From the NCBI RefSeq assembly GCF_022760855.1, contig NZ_JAKTNR010000008.1, positions 1-64,000 on the forward strand: a DNA stretch of 64,000 nt. Reading direction: 5' to 3'. Each line of letters opens with the position of its first letter. Positions within the stretch are counted from its first letter, which is position 1. Under the pieces are notes generated by a model that did not search any database, was not told the DNA's origin, and saw nothing but the letters and a program-made list of their open reading frames with translations. This document shows positions 25,626 through 35,842 of this stretch, one piece after another. Source of the DNA: Thermus albus. Lineage in GTDB: Bacteria > Deinococcota > Deinococci > Deinococcales > Thermaceae. The position numbers and the translations under genes are program-made.

Positions 25626-26363
25626 TCAATGGGGGGTGAGCCCCCCGTCCACGCACAGGGTCTGGCCGGTGATGTACCCGGCGGCCTCGGAGACCAAGAA
25701 GGCCACGGCCTCCGCCACCTCCTCCGGGCGGCCAAAGCGGCCTGCGGGGATGCTCTTCAGGTAGGCCTCTTGGACTTCTTTGGGAAGCTTTCCCGTCATC
25801 TCCGTTTCTATGAACCCCGGGGCCACCGCGTTCACCGTGATCCCCCTGGCGGCGTACTCCTTGGCCACCGCCCGGGTGAAGCCGATGAGGCCCGCCTTGG
25901 AGGCCACGTAGTTGGCCTGGCCGGGGTTGCCCAGGATGCCCACCACGCTGGTGATGTTCACGATGCGCCCGAAGCGGGCCTTCATCATGAGCTTGATGGC
26001 CTCGCGGGTGGTGCGGAAGACCGCGGAGAGGTTGGCCTCGAGGACCGCCTCCCAGTCCTCGTCCTTCATACGGATGAGGAGGGTATCCCGGGTGATGCCG
26101 GCGTTGTTCACCAGGGTGTCCAGCCCGCCCAGGATCTCCGCCGCGGCGTGGACCAAACCCGTGGCGGCCTCCGCCTCCAGGAGGTTGGCCCCCAAGACCC
26201 CCACCAGGGGGCTACCCAGCCTCCTGGCCTCCTCCGCCACCTCTTCCGCCTTCTCCCGGTTCTGGCCGTAGTGGATCACCAAGGCGTAGCCTTCCTGGGC
26301 CAGCCTCAGGGCGATGGCCCGGCCGATGCCCCGGCTGGCCCCTGTCACCAGTGCCTTACGCAT
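25626..26363 (-). CDS. fabG: 3-oxoacyl-ACP reductase
   Basis: A 245-residue short-chain dehydrogenase reducing 3-oxoacyl-ACP with [20 protein letters not shown] (residues 7-21) is the cofactor loop, [10 protein letters not shown] the structural NNAG motif, and [10 protein letters not shown] provides the catalytic Tyr/Lys near 149-153. Its start overlaps the fabD stop by 8 nt. Confidence 0.96.
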   Translation of the reverse strand: MRKALVTGASRGIGRAIALRLAQEGYALVIHYGQNREKAEEVAEEARRLGSPLVGVLGANLLEAEAATGLVHAAAEILGGLDTLVNNAGITRDTLLIRMKDEDWEAVLEANLSAVFRTTREAIKLMMKARFGRIVNITSVVGILGNPGQANYVASKAGLIGFTRAVAKEYAARGITVNAVAPGFIETEMTGKLPKEVQEAYLKSIPAGRFGRPEEVAEAVAFLVSEAAGYITGQTLCVDGGLTPH

Positions 26364-27273
26364 CCTCCACCTCCAAGGCCTTTCTTATCCCCTCCGGGTC
26401 TCCCACGGAAAGGGCCTGGGCTTCCTTCAGGGTGCGGGCCACCAGGCCCTTGAGCACCTCGCCGCTACCAAACTCCAAAAAGCGCCGGAGGCCCCTCTTT
26501 TCCATATCCCTTAGGATCTCCACCCAGCGCACCGGGGCGGTGATCTGCTCCAGGAGAAGCGCACGGATGCGCTCGGGGTCCTCCTCGGGCTTGGCGGTCA
26601 CGTTGGAGTAAACGGGAAAACGGGGTTTCCTTAGGGCCACCCCTGCCAGGTCCCGGGCCAGGCGTTCCTTGGCGGGCGCCATCAGGGAGGAGTGGAAGGG
26701 GGCGGAGACCGGCAGGAAGACCACCCGGGCCCGTTTTTCCTTTAACCTTTCTGCCGCCTCTTCCACCGCCCCCTTCTCGCCGGAGATCACCGTCTGCTCG
26801 GGGGCATTGAGGTTGGCCACCTCCACCCCCTCTAGCCCCGCCAAGGCCTCCTGGATGGCCTCGAGGGGAAGCTTTAGGATGGCGGCCATGGCCCCCTTTC
26901 CTGGGGGCACGGCCTCCTGCATGTACCGGCCCCGGAGGCGTACCAGCCTAAGGGCATCCTCCAGCCCCAGGGTGCCGGCGGCCACGTGGGCGGTCCATTC
27001 CCCCAGGGAATGGCCGGCGGCCAAAAGGGGTTCCTTCCCCCCGGCCTCCAAAAAGGCCCGGTAGGCGGCGTAGCCCACCGCCAGGAGGGCGGGTTGCTGG
27101 TTCTCCGTGAGGGTGAGGGCTTCCTCCGGGCCTTCCCACATAATCTTGAGGAGGCCGGGCAAGGCGGCCTCGGCCCGGTCCAAGACCTCTTTGGCGGCGG
27201 GAAAGGCCTCGTAGAGGGCCTTTCCCATGCCCACCCGCTGGGAGCCTTGGCCCGGAAAGAGGGCGGCGTACAT
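26356..27273 (-). CDS. fabD: Malonyl-CoA:ACP transacylase
   Basis: A 305-residue enzyme that moves malonyl from CoA to [15 protein letters not shown] is at residues 6-17, the active-site Ser is in AAGHSLGEW, near 89, and the catalytic His in [10 protein letters not shown], near 199. The start overlaps the fabH stop by 1 nt. Confidence 0.96.
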   Translation of the reverse strand: MYAALFPGQGSQRVGMGKALYEAFPAAKEVLDRAEAALPGLLKIMWEGPEEALTLTENQQPALLAVGYAAYRAFLEAGGKEPLLAAGHSLGEWTAHVAAGTLGLEDALRLVRLRGRYMQEAVPPGKGAMAAILKLPLEAIQEALAGLEGVEVANLNAPEQTVISGEKGAVEEAAERLKEKRARVVFLPVSAPFHSSLMAPAKERLARDLAGVALRKPRFPVYSNVTAKPEEDPERIRALLLEQITAPVRWVEILRDMEKRGLRRFLEFGSGEVLKGLVARTLKEAQALSVGDPEGIRKALEVEDA

Positions 27274-28241
27274 CAGGCTCCCCCCCAGGTGAGTACCGCC
27301 GCGGCCCAGGTGAGCCCGGCCCCAAAGGAAACCAGGAGCACGTGATCCCCTTCTTGGATCCGGCCGTCGTCCACCGCCTCCTTAAGGGCTAAGGGGATGG
27401 AGGCGGTGGAGGTGTTGCCGTAGCGGTCCACGTTCACCACCACCCGCTCCCAAGGCAAGCCCAGGCGCTCCCGGGCGGCGTCAATGATCCTGAGGTTCGC
27501 CTGGTGAGGCACGAAGACCTTGATGTCTTCCGGGGTGAGGCCGGCTTTCTCTATGGCCTCGAGGGTGGCGGTGTTCATCACCCGCACGGCGAACTTGAAG
27601 ACCTCGCGCCCATTCATGTAGAGGCGGTTGCGCATGGAGGTGCCGTCGGGAAGCCTAGGGGCCACGCAGGCATGGTAGAGCTCCTTGGCCCCGCTGCCGT
27701 CGGCCCCCAGCACAAAGGACTTAAAGCCAAACCCCTCCCGCACCGGACCCACCACCGCCGCGCCCCCGGCGTCCCCGAAGAGCACGGCGGTGGCCCGATC
27801 GTTCCAGTCCAGGATTTTGGAGAGGGCCTCCGCCCCCACCACCAGGACCTTCCGGGCCAGGCCCGCCTCCACCAGGGCATGGGCTTGGGCTAGGGCGTAG
27901 ATCCATCCCGGGCAACCGGCCAGCAGGTCATAGGCGAAGCCCTGGATGCCAAAGCGGGCCTGGACCAAGGCGGCGGTGTCGGGGAAAAGGGCATCGGGGG
28001 TGTTGGTGGCCACGATGACCCCGTCCACTTCCTCCAAAGCCCCCGGGTGCCGCTTGAGGAGGTCCTCCACCGCCTGGAAGGCCAGGTCCGAGGTGTACTC
28101 GTCTTCGGCAGCAATATGCCTTTCCCGGATGCCGGTGCGGGTCACGATCCACTCGTCCGAGGTGTCCAAATAGGCCTCAAAGTCCTCGTTCCTCATGACC
28201 CTCTCGGGGACGTAAGCCCCCAGGGCCAGGATGCCGCTCAT
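27273..28241 (-). CDS. fabH: 3-oxoacyl-ACP synthase III
   Basis: A 322-residue initiating condensing enzyme joining an acyl-CoA primer to malonyl-ACP; in Thermus branched-chain primers are expected. The triad Cys is in LLAGCPGWIYAL, near 109, His in VFVPHQANLRII, near 239, and Asn in VDRYGNTSTAS, near 269. GGGAGG precedes the ATG. First gene of the fabH-fabD-fabG-acpP operon. Confidence 0.96.
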   Translation of the reverse strand: MSGILALGAYVPERVMRNEDFEAYLDTSDEWIVTRTGIRERHIAAEDEYTSDLAFQAVEDLLKRHPGALEEVDGVIVATNTPDALFPDTAALVQARFGIQGFAYDLLAGCPGWIYALAQAHALVEAGLARKVLVVGAEALSKILDWNDRATAVLFGDAGGAAVVGPVREGFGFKSFVLGADGSGAKELYHACVAPRLPDGTSMRNRLYMNGREVFKFAVRVMNTATLEAIEKAGLTPEDIKVFVPHQANLRIIDAARERLGLPWERVVVNVDRYGNTSTASIPLALKEAVDDGRIQEGDHVLLVSFGAGLTWAAAVLTWGGA

Positions 28242-28265
28242 GCCTGACCTCCCGTCATGGGCACC

Positions 28266-28284
28266 ACTATACCCACTGGCAGTG
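28266..28284 (-). promoter_or_regulatory. Promoter of the fab operon with a small palindrome
   Basis: Reverse-strand TATAGT (28271-28266) lies 25 nt upstream of the fabH ATG, giving a predicted leader of about 18 nt. Directly upstream is CACTG-G-CAGTG (28274-28284), an 11-bp palindrome in the -35/-10 spacer that could be an operator. The -35 is poor. Confidence 0.45.
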
Positions 28285-28314
28285 AAAAAAGTTGAGGCCC
28301 CGGGTTTAGGGGCC
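28285..28314 (-). terminator. Intrinsic terminator of the DUF177-rpmF operon
   Basis: On the reverse strand GGCCCC and GGGGCC form a stem (28314-28309 and 28301-28296) followed by TCAAC and a run of six Ts (28290-28285). It lies 18 nt past the rpmF stop and just upstream of the fab promoter. Confidence 0.75.
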
Positions 28315-28331
28315 CCTTATCTTGACCCGGT

Positions 28332-28514
28332 CTAGACTTCCAGGACCTTGCGCCCGTCGTAGTAGCCGCACTCCGGGCAGACGGTGTGGGGGGGTTTGGG
28401 CGCCTTGCACTCGGGGCAGGGTACCAGGGTCGGGGGGGTCAGGGCGTGGTGGCTCCTACGGGCATCGCGCCGTGCCTTAGAGGTCTTCTTCTTGGGTACA
28501 GGGTGCTTGGCCAT
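28332..28514 (-). CDS. rpmF: 50S ribosomal protein L32
   Basis: A 60-residue ribosomal protein starting [20 protein letters not shown]. It keeps the zinc-binding CPEC...[10 protein letters not shown] cysteines (near residues 33-36 and 46-49), so this is the Zn-containing form. It follows the DUF177 gene, the usual pairing. A GGAG SD precedes the ATG. Confidence 0.96.
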   Translation of the reverse strand: MAKHPVPKKKTSKARRDARRSHHALTPPTLVPCPECKAPKPPHTVCPECGYYDGRKVLEV

Positions 28515-28573
28515 CTCCAGTCCTCCAGGGGGGCTAAAGCCCCCGCTAAACCCCTGGTAGTATAGCAGACCCG

Positions 28574-29110
28574 CTAGAGTTCGGGAAGGAGGTCCTTAAG
28601 GCCCAAGAAGGGGTGGTGGACCTCCGGCTCGTGGCCGCAGTCCACCAGGTTGCGGTCTGCCCCGCACACGGGGCAGAGGCCCTTGCACCCCTCCTGGCAC
28701 AAGACGGTGTAGGGCATTTCGGTGACGAAGGCCTCGGTGAGGAAGGGAAGAAGGTCCAAGTCGGGCTCGCCAAAGGTGTAGTACTCCTCCTCCGCCTCCT
28801 CGTGGAAGACCACCTCGCCCAGGCCCTGCTGGTAGCGCAAAAGGTGCTGGAAGTGGGCGTGGATGGGGGTAGGGGTGGGCTTGAGGCAGCGGCGGCACTC
28901 CATGAGGGCCACGCCCTCCACCTCACCCGAAAGCCAGTACTCGTCCCCGCCCACGGCGGAAACCGCCACCTTCCAGGTGGCCTCGCCTTCCAAGGGGAAG
29001 CGCTCCTCACCTACCCAAAAGGCTTCCTGCACCACCCCTGTGGCGCGAACCGTTCCTCCTTCTCGCAAGAGGCGGGCCAGATTGATGCTTGCCACCTCGC
29101 GGTATTCCAT
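28574..29110 (-). CDS. DUF177 (YceD-like) protein
   Basis: A 178-residue protein of the DUF177/YceD family, linked to 23S rRNA maturation in plants and E. coli. Four cysteines in [22 protein letters not shown] make a probable zinc site (near 74-77 and 147-158). A reverse-strand TATACT box (29123-29118) lies 7 nt before the ATG, suggesting a leaderless mRNA that also carries rpmF. Confidence 0.88.
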   Translation of the reverse strand: MEYREVASINLARLLREGGTVRATGVVQEAFWVGEERFPLEGEATWKVAVSAVGGDEYWLSGEVEGVALMECRRCLKPTPTPIHAHFQHLLRYQQGLGEVVFHEEAEEEYYTFGEPDLDLLPFLTEAFVTEMPYTVLCQEGCKGLCPVCGADRNLVDCGHEPEVHHPFLGLKDLLPEL

Positions 29111-29203
29111 CCTTCTAAGTATAGCGCTCCCCCCTCCTTTCTCCTAGAGGGGAGGCATAAAGTTCCCAAGCGGTGCATGGCCTTTTCTGCTACCATGCCC
29201 CCC

Positions 29204-30085
29204 ATGGAGCGGGTAGCCATCGTGGGTGTGCCCATGGACCTAGGGGCTGGGCGGCGCGGGGTGGACATGGGACCTTCGGCCCTGCGCTATGCCCGGCTTG
29301 CCGAGGAGCTCGAGGCCCTGGGGCTCCTGGTGGAGGATCTCGGGGATATCCGGGTTCCCGTGGCGGAGACCCTTAGGAGAAGGGGGAACCGTTCAGAGAG
29401 GGAGAACTATTTGGAAGAAATCCGCCAGGCAGCCCTGGAGCTCAAGGAAAGGCTGCGCTCCTTGCCGGAGGGGGTGTTCCCCATCGTGATGGGGGGGGAC
29501 CATTCCTTGAGCATGGGGTCGGTGAGCGGGGTGGCCCGGGAGCCCCTGGGGGTAGTCTGGGTGGATGCCCACGCGGACTTCAACACCCCGGAAACCAGCC
29601 CCAGCGGCAACATCCACGGCATGCCCCTGGCGGTGCTCTGCGGCCTGGGGCATCCCCGCCTGACCGAGGCCTTCCAGGCGGTGGACCCCAAGCGGGTGGT
29701 CCTGGTGGGGGTAAGGAGCCTAGACCCCGGGGAGAAGCGTCTCCTTAAGGAAATGGGGGTTACCGTGTACACCATGCACGAGGTGGACCGCCTAGGGGTG
29801 GCCCGCATCGCCGAGGAGGTTTTGGAAAGGCTTGCTGGCCTTCCCCTTCACGTGTCCCTGGACGCCGACGTCCTGGACCCCACCCTGGCCCCCGGGGTGG
29901 GGACCCCGGTCCCGGGGGGGCTTTCCTACCGGGAGGCGCACCTGCTCATGGAAATCCTAGCCCATTCGGGCCGGGTGCGAAGCCTGGACCTGGTGGAGGT
30001 GAACCCCATTTTGGACGAGCGCAACCGCACGGCGGAGATGATGGTGGGCCTGGCCCTGAGCCTTTTAGGGAAACGTATCCTTTAG
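29204..30085 (+). CDS. rocF: Arginase
   Basis: A 293-residue ureohydrolase splitting arginine into ornithine and urea. The binuclear Mn site is formed by GGDHSLSMG (near 96), DAHADFNTP (near 119) and SLDADVLDP (near 219). SPSGNIHGMPLAVL is the substrate loop of true arginases. ATG at 29204 is preferred over upstream in-frame codons because MERVAIVGVPMDLGAGRRG matches other Thermus arginases and a TACCAT box (29191-29196) lies 7 nt upstream. Confidence 0.93.
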   Translation: MERVAIVGVPMDLGAGRRGVDMGPSALRYARLAEELEALGLLVEDLGDIRVPVAETLRRRGNRSERENYLEEIRQAALELKERLRSLPEGVFPIVMGGDHSLSMGSVSGVAREPLGVVWVDAHADFNTPETSPSGNIHGMPLAVLCGLGHPRLTEAFQAVDPKRVVLVGVRSLDPGEKRLLKEMGVTVYTMHEVDRLGVARIAEEVLERLAGLPLHVSLDADVLDPTLAPGVGTPVPGGLSYREAHLLMEILAHSGRVRSLDLVEVNPILDERNRTAEMMVGLALSLLGKRIL

Positions 30086-30088
30086 GGA

Positions 30089-30117
30089 TTGACGCTAGGG
30101 GTTGTGCCGGCTAGCGT
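30089..30117 (+). promoter_or_regulatory. Promoter of the DUF2939 gene remnant
   Basis: TTGACG (30089-30094), a 17-bp spacer and TAGCGT (30112-30117); the ATG at 30124 is 6 nt beyond, so the transcript would be leaderless. Confidence 0.55.
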
Positions 30118-30123
30118 ATCCCC

Positions 30124-30596
30124 ATGAAAGCGCGCTGGTGGGTGGGGCTTCTCCTCCTCATAGTGTTGGGAGGCTACCTGGCCCTTTCGCCTTACGGGGC
30201 TCCAGGGGGCCATTGAGCGCCGGGATGCGGCGGCACTGGAGCGGTACGTGGGCTTTTCCCCGGGTTAGGGAAGGCCTCGAGGCTGACCTCAACGCCGCCA
30301 TGGTGAAGGAGCTGGAGAAGGCCCAGGACGATCCCTTTATGGCTTTGGGCATGCTCTTTGCTGGGGGTTTGGTCCAGGCTTTTGTGGATTCCCTGCTTAC
30401 GCCTGAGGGCTTGGCCAGCCTGGGCACGGGGAAGAACCCCGGTGAGGCTAGCCTGGAGGAGGTGCGCAAGTGGCGGCTAAAACTTCAAGGGCTTTCCCGG
30501 GCCTTCGTCTACCACAGGGATAACCCGCAGGCCGGTCTTGTTATGGAGCGCCAGGGGTTAAGGTGCCGGGTGGTACGGATGGTGGTTAACCCCTAG
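30124..30596 (+). pseudogene. DUF2939-like gene with two frameshifts
   Basis: Reading from ATG 30124 gives a membrane anchor (MKARWWVGLLLLIVLGGYLA) and then a stop near 30216. Removing one G from GGGG (30196-30199) restores LQGAIERRDAAALERYV, and removing one base from TTTTCCCC (30254-30261) restores FPRVREGLEADL through the end at 30,596. The reconstructed protein, about 156 residues, resembles DUF2939 (RRDAAALERYVDFP core). Both lesions are in homopolymers, so either sequencing error or a real pseudogene is possible. The last residues (RMVVNP) agree with an intact C-terminus. Confidence 0.7.
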
Positions 30597-30969
30597 CCTG
30601 GCCCCGCAGGTACCGTCCCAGCCTCTGCCCTCCGTGGAAGGCCAGGGCCAGGCTTTCCCAGGGAGGGTCCTTTTTGCGGTGGAGAAGGGGGTCCAGGGCC
30701 TCCTTGGCCCATTGGCTCACCAGCACCGGGAAGTCCAGCCCCGTTTCCAGGAAGTACGCCTCCGCCTCCCGCCAGGCCCCCTCGCTCCGGCGGAAAAAGG
30801 CGGAGAGGTCCTTGGGCGGCGGGGCCTCCGGCCAGAGGAAGCCGCTTACCACCCCCAGGAGCCATGCTCCCCGGAGGTGCTTGGGCAAGGCCTGGGCTCC
30901 CCGGGCCACGTACCCCAGGGGGTCCTTGTGCAAAAGCTCCCGCGGTAGACGGGCCAGGGGGTCCTCCAT
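30586..30969 (-). CDS. Hypothetical protein
   Basis: A 127-residue protein of unknown function beginning MEDPLARLPRELLHKDPLGY. It is soluble, helical and Leu/Arg-rich, without cysteine or a signal peptide. ATG at 30969 is preferred over an upstream start that would overlap nuoN, because reverse-strand TACACT (30981-30976) lies 6 nt before it. The tail overlaps the convergent DUF2939 remnant by 11 nt. Confidence 0.65.
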   Translation of the reverse strand: MEDPLARLPRELLHKDPLGYVARGAQALPKHLRGAWLLGVVSGFLWPEAPPPKDLSAFFRRSEGAWREAEAYFLETGLDFPVLVSQWAKEALDPLLHRKKDPPWESLALAFHGGQRLGRYLRGQARG

Positions 30970-31054
30970 GCCTTGAGTGTAAACCTGGTGTGGGGAAAAA
31001 TCCCGGGCCCCGGGATACCTTCCGTACCCCAGGGCCGGAAAGAAGGCCACGGGC

Positions 31055-32335
31055 TTAGCCCGCGGCAAGGGCGGGGAGCACGGCTCCGGGAATGAGGCCC
31101 AGCAGGATGAGAAGAAGCGCCACCCCCAGGGCCACGCTCCGGGCCAAGGGCCGGGGACGGGCCTCGGCTGCCCCCTTCTGGAACACGGCCAAGCCCAAGG
31201 CCAGATAGTAGTAGGCGCTCACCGCGCTGGTGATGAGGGCCAGGACCAAAAGGCCCCACTGCCCGGCCTTGGCGGCCTCGGTGAAGACCAGGTACTTGCC
31301 CCAGAAGCCAGCCAGGGGTGGAAGGCCCAGGAGGGACAAGGAGGCCACGAAGAGGCCTAGGCCGAGGAGGGGGTCTCGGTGGAAGAGCCCTTTAAGCCGC
31401 TCCAGGGGCACCCGGTCCGGGGAGACCTCCGAGAGCACGGCGAAGGCCAGCCCCGTGGCCAGCACGTAGGTGAGGAGGTAGAAGCCCAAGGCCGTGGCGT
31501 TTCCCGTGTAAAGGGCCAAGGCCATGTACCCGGCGTGGGCGATGGAGCTATAGGCCAAAAGCCTTTTCGCCTCCTGCTGGCCCAAGGCGGCCAGGTTCCC
31601 CAGGATCACGGAGAGGGCGATGAGGAGGGTCAAGGCGTCGGGGACGCCCGGCGCGGCCACCCGAAGCAGGGCGGCGAAGGCGGCCGCCTTCACCCCCGTG
31701 GCCATGAAGAGCACCACCGGGGTAGGGCTACCCTGGTAGACGTCGGGGGTCCAGAAGTGGAAGGGAGCCAAGGCCACCTTGAAGCCCAGTCCTACCAGGA
31801 GGAGGCCCAGGGCGAGGGCGTAAAGGGGGCCTTCGCCAGGGGTCCCCGCCAGGAGGCTTCCCGTGGCCCCATAGTGGAGGGCGGTACCGTAGAGGAAGAA
31901 GGCCGCTGCTAACGCTCCCAGGAGGAAGTACTTTAGCGCGGCTTCCAGGCCTTCCCCTTTCCGCCAGGTGGCCAGGGCGTAAAGGGGGAGGGATAGGGCC
32001 TCGAGGGCCACCAGCATCAGGATGAGGTTTTTGGTGGAGGCGAGAAGGTGCATCCCCAAGGCGGCGTAGAGGACCAGGAGGTAGAACTCAAAGCGCCGGC
32101 TCCGCACCAACCCCACGGTCCAAAGGGCTCCCAAAAGGGCCAGCAGGGTAAAGACCTGGGCGATGCCGTCCACCTGGTAGGGGCCAAGGGCGAAGGGCCT
32201 TCCCCAGGTGAGAAGGAGGGAAAGAAGGGCCAAGGAGAGCCCCAGGATGGTGAGCCGTTTGTAAAGGGGCACGGAAACGAAGAAGCCCAAAAGGGTAAGG
32301 GCCACGGAGAACACGGTGAGCACCATCAGGGTCAT
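31055..32335 (-). CDS. nuoN: NADH-quinone oxidoreductase subunit N (Nqo14)
   Basis: A 426-residue antiporter-like membrane subunit of complex I, about 14 helices. The proton-channel segments include a conserved Glu near 112 (LMLVALEALSLPLYAL) and Lys in the discontinuous helices (AHAGYMALALYTG region). Last gene of the operon; it starts within an ATGA shared with nuoM. Confidence 0.94.
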   Translation of the reverse strand: MTLMVLTVFSVALTLLGFFVSVPLYKRLTILGLSLALLSLLLTWGRPFALGPYQVDGIAQVFTLLALLGALWTVGLVRSRRFEFYLLVLYAALGMHLLASTKNLILMLVALEALSLPLYALATWRKGEGLEAALKYFLLGALAAAFFLYGTALHYGATGSLLAGTPGEGPLYALALGLLLVGLGFKVALAPFHFWTPDVYQGSPTPVVLFMATGVKAAAFAALLRVAAPGVPDALTLLIALSVILGNLAALGQQEAKRLLAYSSIAHAGYMALALYTGNATALGFYLLTYVLATGLAFAVLSEVSPDRVPLERLKGLFHRDPLLGLGLFVASLSLLGLPPLAGFWGKYLVFTEAAKAGQWGLLVLALITSAVSAYYYLALGLAVFQKGAAEARPRPLARSVALGVALLLILLGLIPGAVLPALAAG

Positions 32336-33741
32336 GCGCCACCTCCAAGGATCTTGGCGAAGGCCTCCGCCAGAGGCTCAAGGCCCTTTACGAAGAACCC
32401 GGGGAAGACGCCCATGAGGACCAAGGCGGCCACCGCCAGGAAGGCGAAGGGCCATTCCGCCCCCTTCAGGTCCTCCGCCCCCCTTTGACCCTCCTCCCAG
32501 AAGACCTTTTGGAAGGCGGTGAGGGCATAGGCCACCCCCGCGATCACCGAGAGGAAGGCGAGGGCGGTGAGCCAGGGGCTAGCCTTGTAGGCCCCAAGGA
32601 GGGTTAAAAGCTCCCCGGGGAAGCCGGAAAGCCCGGGAAGCCCCACCATGGCCAGGAACAGGAAAAGGGCCAGGGCGCTCAGCCCGGGGGCGCTTTCGGC
32701 TAGGCCCCGGAAGCGCCCGATCTCCAGGGTGTGAAGCCTTTCGTAAAGCCTACCCGCCAAGAGGAAAAGCCCCCCCGTGTAGACCCCGCTAGCCGCCAGG
32801 AGGTAAAGCCCCCCCATGGCCCCTTCCGGGGTGCCGGAGAAGACCCCCAAGGCGGCTACCCCCATGTGGGAAACCCCGGCGTAGGCCAAAAGGGTCTTGA
32901 AGTCCTTGGCGGAGAAGGCCACCCAGGCGCCATATAGGGCGGAGATGGCCGCCAGGAAGAGGAGAAGCCCCTGAAGTTCCGCAAATCCTCCCGGGGCTAA
33001 GGGGATGGCGAAGCGGAAAAAGGCGAAGACCCCCACCTTGTAGAGGGTGCCCATGGCGTCGGCGAGCCCCGAGGGATGGTTTTCCTGGTGGAAGAGGGGA
33101 AGCCAGGCGTGCAGGGGGAAAAGGGGTGTCTTGATGGCAAAGGCCAGGGCGAAGCCCAAAAACACCCAGAAGGCAACCCTTCCCCCCACCGGGTGGGCCA
33201 GGAGGTCCTCGAGGAGGAAGCTGGGGCTCCCCCCCAGGGCCTTCACCGCCAGAATGGCGGCCAGCATGGGCAGGGATCCCGCGAGGGTGAAGAGGAGGAA
33301 GGTGTAGAGGGCTTTAAGCCGCCCCTCACCGCCATAGAAGAGGAGCATGAGGAGGGCGGGGATCAAGGCCGCTTCAAAGAACAGGTAGAAGACCAAAAGG
33401 TCCCGGGCGGCGAAAAGCCCCAGGAGAAGGCCCGACATCAAAAGGGCCAGGCCCAGGAACCGCCCTTCCACCTGGGCCACCAAAGCCCCCAGGAAGACGG
33501 TAAGGCCGATGGTGAGGAAGAAAAGGGCGGCAAGCCCATCCAGCCCAAAGGCCCAGTAAACCCCGAACCCCGGAAGCAAGGGAAGGGTTACCTCGTGGGC
33601 CATTCCGCCCGGGTGGGTGAGGAAGAGGTAGAGGTTGAGGAGGAAGCTTAATCCCGCCCCCCAAACCCCAAGGGTGCGGGGAAGGCCCAAAAGGAGGAGG
33701 CTGCCCAAGAGAATGGGTAAAAGAATCGCCAGGATTACCAC
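32332..33741 (-). CDS. nuoM: NADH-quinone oxidoreductase subunit M (Nqo13)
   Basis: A 469-residue antiporter-like proton-pumping subunit. [20 protein letters not shown] holds the key Glu, [22 protein letters not shown] the Lys/His pair, and [16 protein letters not shown] the discontinuous helix 12. It overlaps nuoL by 7 nt and nuoN by 4 nt. Confidence 0.95.
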   Translation of the reverse strand: MVILAILLPILLGSLLLLGLPRTLGVWGAGLSFLLNLYLFLTHPGGMAHEVTLPLLPGFGVYWAFGLDGLAALFFLTIGLTVFLGALVAQVEGRFLGLALLMSGLLLGLFAARDLLVFYLFFEAALIPALLMLLFYGGEGRLKALYTFLLFTLAGSLPMLAAILAVKALGGSPSFLLEDLLAHPVGGRVAFWVFLGFALAFAIKTPLFPLHAWLPLFHQENHPSGLADAMGTLYKVGVFAFFRFAIPLAPGGFAELQGLLLFLAAISALYGAWVAFSAKDFKTLLAYAGVSHMGVAALGVFSGTPEGAMGGLYLLAASGVYTGGLFLLAGRLYERLHTLEIGRFRGLAESAPGLSALALFLFLAMVGLPGLSGFPGELLTLLGAYKASPWLTALAFLSVIAGVAYALTAFQKVFWEEGQRGAEDLKGAEWPFAFLAVAALVLMGVFPGFFVKGLEPLAEAFAKILGGGA

Positions 33742-35558
33742 CGCATCACCCCCAGTAGAACGAGAACACCCAGCACGAAGAGCAGGGCGTAGACCCTAAG
33801 GTAGCCGGTCTGCAGCCGGGTGATCCCTTGGCCCAGGCTACGTACCCCCCCGCCCAGGCCGAAGTAGCCGCGCAGGAGGCTACGGTCCCCCAGGAAGAGG
33901 GCCTCCGCCAAGGCCTTCAAGGGGTTCACCAAAAGGGCGTTGTACACCCGGTCCGCATAGAAGCTTTCCCGGCTCCAGGCCTCAAAGGTGAGGTACCAGG
34001 CAGGGAAGGTTTTCCGTTGGAAGAAGGTGAAGCCCAGCCAGAGCCCCACGAGGGCCACCACCCCCGAGAGGGCGATAAGTCCCCATTCTGTTCCCAAGGA
34101 AAGGTGGTGGGCTTCCACCTCCGCCAGGGTGGGCTTCAAGAAGGGCTCGAGGAGGTTGGGCAAGGGATGGGGCAGGGCCAGGTACCCGGCCAGCACCGAG
34201 CCCAGGGCTAAAAGGTGGTTGGGCCAGAGCATTACCGGAGGGGCCTCATGGGGATGGTGGTGGCCCCGCTCCTCCCCCAGAAAGACCAGGACGAACCAGC
34301 GCATGGCGTACATGGCGGTGAGCACCGCCACCAAAAGCGCCCCCAGGTAGAAGCCCAGCCCGCCGAAGGGGTAGGTGAGGGTGGCGGTGAGGATGGCGTC
34401 CTTGGACCAGAAGCCGGAAAGCAAGGGAAGGCCCCCCAAGGCCAAGGCGCCCACAAGCCCGTGCCAGCGGGTTAGGGGCAGGTGCTTCCAAAGCCCGCCC
34501 ATCTTGCGCACATCCTGTTCCCCACCCAAGGCGTGGATCACGCTCCCCGAGGCCAGGAAGAGGAGGGCCTTGAAGAAGGCGTGGGTGAAGACGTGGAAGA
34601 GGGCCACCCAGTAGGCCCCTACCCCGGCGGCCAGGAACATGTACCCCAGCTGGCTGATGGTGGAGTAGGCCACGATCTTCTTGATATCGGTCTGGCCAAA
34701 GGCGGAAAGGGCCCCGTAGGCGGCCGTGATCAAGCCTATGACGGCGATGGTGTAGGAAACGTCGGGGAGGTTGGCGTAGAGGAAGGAGCTTCGGGCGATG
34801 AGGTAGACCCCGGCGGTCACCATGGTGGCCGCGTGGATCAAGGCGGAAACCGGGGTGGGGCCGGCCATGGCGTCGGGAAGCCAGACCATGAGGGGCACCT
34901 GGGCGCTTTTCCCCACCGCCCCCAGGAAGAGGAGAAGGCCCGCCAGGGCCAGGAGGCTGGGGTTTTTCAAGGGGCCTTCCAGGGCTTCTTTGAGCTCGCT
35001 GATGGAAAGGGTGCCGTAGAGGGCCCAGAGGATGGCCATGCCCAGCATGAAGCCCAGGTCGCCGATGCGGTTCACGATGAAGGCCTTGCGGGCGGAGTCC
35101 GCATACTGGGCGTTTTTATACCAGAAGCCGATGAGGAGGAAGCTGGCCAATCCCACCCCCTCCCAGCCGATGAACATCACCGGGTAGCTGTCGGCCAGGA
35201 CCAGGGTGAGCATCATGGCGATGAAGAGGTTGAAGTAGGCGAAGAAGCGGCTGTAGCCGGGATCCCCCCCCATGTAGCCGATGGCGTAGACGTGGATGAG
35301 AAACCCCACCCCGGTGACGATGAGGAGCATGAAGCCCGAGAGGTTGTCCAAAAGGAGGCTGAAGGGGATTCCCGGGAGCCATTCTGCCTCATACCGGGCC
35401 CCACCCGAAAGGAGAAGGCCCACCCCCACCAGGAAGGAGGCCAGGACCAATAGGGAGGCGACCACCCCGGGTAGGGGTTCCTTCATCTGCTTGCCGAAAA
35501 GACCCAAAAGGGCAAAGCCCAAGAGGGGAAGGAGGATGGTCAGGAGAAGCATCTTCAC
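33735..35558 (-). CDS. nuoL: NADH-quinone oxidoreductase subunit L (Nqo12)
   Basis: A 607-residue largest antiporter-like subunit, with a C-terminal extension (after about 500) that should form the lateral HL helix along the membrane arm. Proton-path markers are [20 protein letters not shown] and [21 protein letters not shown] '[20 protein letters not shown]' segment is the conserved central helix. Overlaps nuoK by 4 nt. Confidence 0.96.
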   Translation of the reverse strand: MKMLLLTILLPLLGFALLGLFGKQMKEPLPGVVASLLVLASFLVGVGLLLSGGARYEAEWLPGIPFSLLLDNLSGFMLLIVTGVGFLIHVYAIGYMGGDPGYSRFFAYFNLFIAMMLTLVLADSYPVMFIGWEGVGLASFLLIGFWYKNAQYADSARKAFIVNRIGDLGFMLGMAILWALYGTLSISELKEALEGPLKNPSLLALAGLLLFLGAVGKSAQVPLMVWLPDAMAGPTPVSALIHAATMVTAGVYLIARSSFLYANLPDVSYTIAVIGLITAAYGALSAFGQTDIKKIVAYSTISQLGYMFLAAGVGAYWVALFHVFTHAFFKALLFLASGSVIHALGGEQDVRKMGGLWKHLPLTRWHGLVGALALGGLPLLSGFWSKDAILTATLTYPFGGLGFYLGALLVAVLTAMYAMRWFVLVFLGEERGHHHPHEAPPVMLWPNHLLALGSVLAGYLALPHPLPNLLEPFLKPTLAEVEAHHLSLGTEWGLIALSGVVALVGLWLGFTFFQRKTFPAWYLTFEAWSRESFYADRVYNALLVNPLKALAEALFLGDRSLLRGYFGLGGGVRSLGQGITRLQTGYLRVYALLFVLGVLVLLGVMRW

Positions 35559-35842
35559 CCCCTAAGCTCCGAAAGGTCGTCCACCGCGGTGCTCTCCCGT
35601 TGGCGGAAGATGGCCACGATGAGCCCGAGGCCCACCGCCACCTCGGCGGCGGCGATGGCGATCACCATGAGGGCCGCCACCTGGCCCTCCAGGCCGTAGG
35701 CCCGGGCGAAGCCCACCAGGGAGAGGTTGGCGGCGTTCAGCATGAGCTCAATGGAAAGGAAAACCAAAATGGCGGTCCTGCGGGTCAAGACCCCATAGAC
35801 CCCCAAGGCGAAAAGCAGGGCGGAGGCCAGTAGGTAACTCAC
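35555..35842 (-). CDS. nuoK: NADH-quinone oxidoreductase subunit K (Nqo11)
   Basis: A 95-residue three-helix subunit (Mrp/MnhC-like). Two membrane Glu residues lie in [19 protein letters not shown] (near 32) and [18 protein letters not shown] (near 67), part of the hydrophilic axis for proton transfer. Overlaps both neighbours by 4 nt. Confidence 0.95.
   Translation of the reverse strand: MSYLLASALLFALGVYGVLTRRTAILVFLSIELMLNAANLSLVGFARAYGLEGQVAALMVIAIAAAEVAVGLGLIVAIFRQRESTAVDDLSELRG

Noticed and set aside
28613-29203. Longer N-terminus for arginase
   Set aside because: It runs antisense through the DUF177 gene and is unrelated to arginases.
33076-35453. Long open frames on the strand opposite nuoM and nuoL (up to 323 codons)
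   Set aside because: They are shadows caused by high GC and third-position G/C; composition is Gly/Glu/His-rich without motifs or SDs, while the opposite strand encodes clear complex I subunits.
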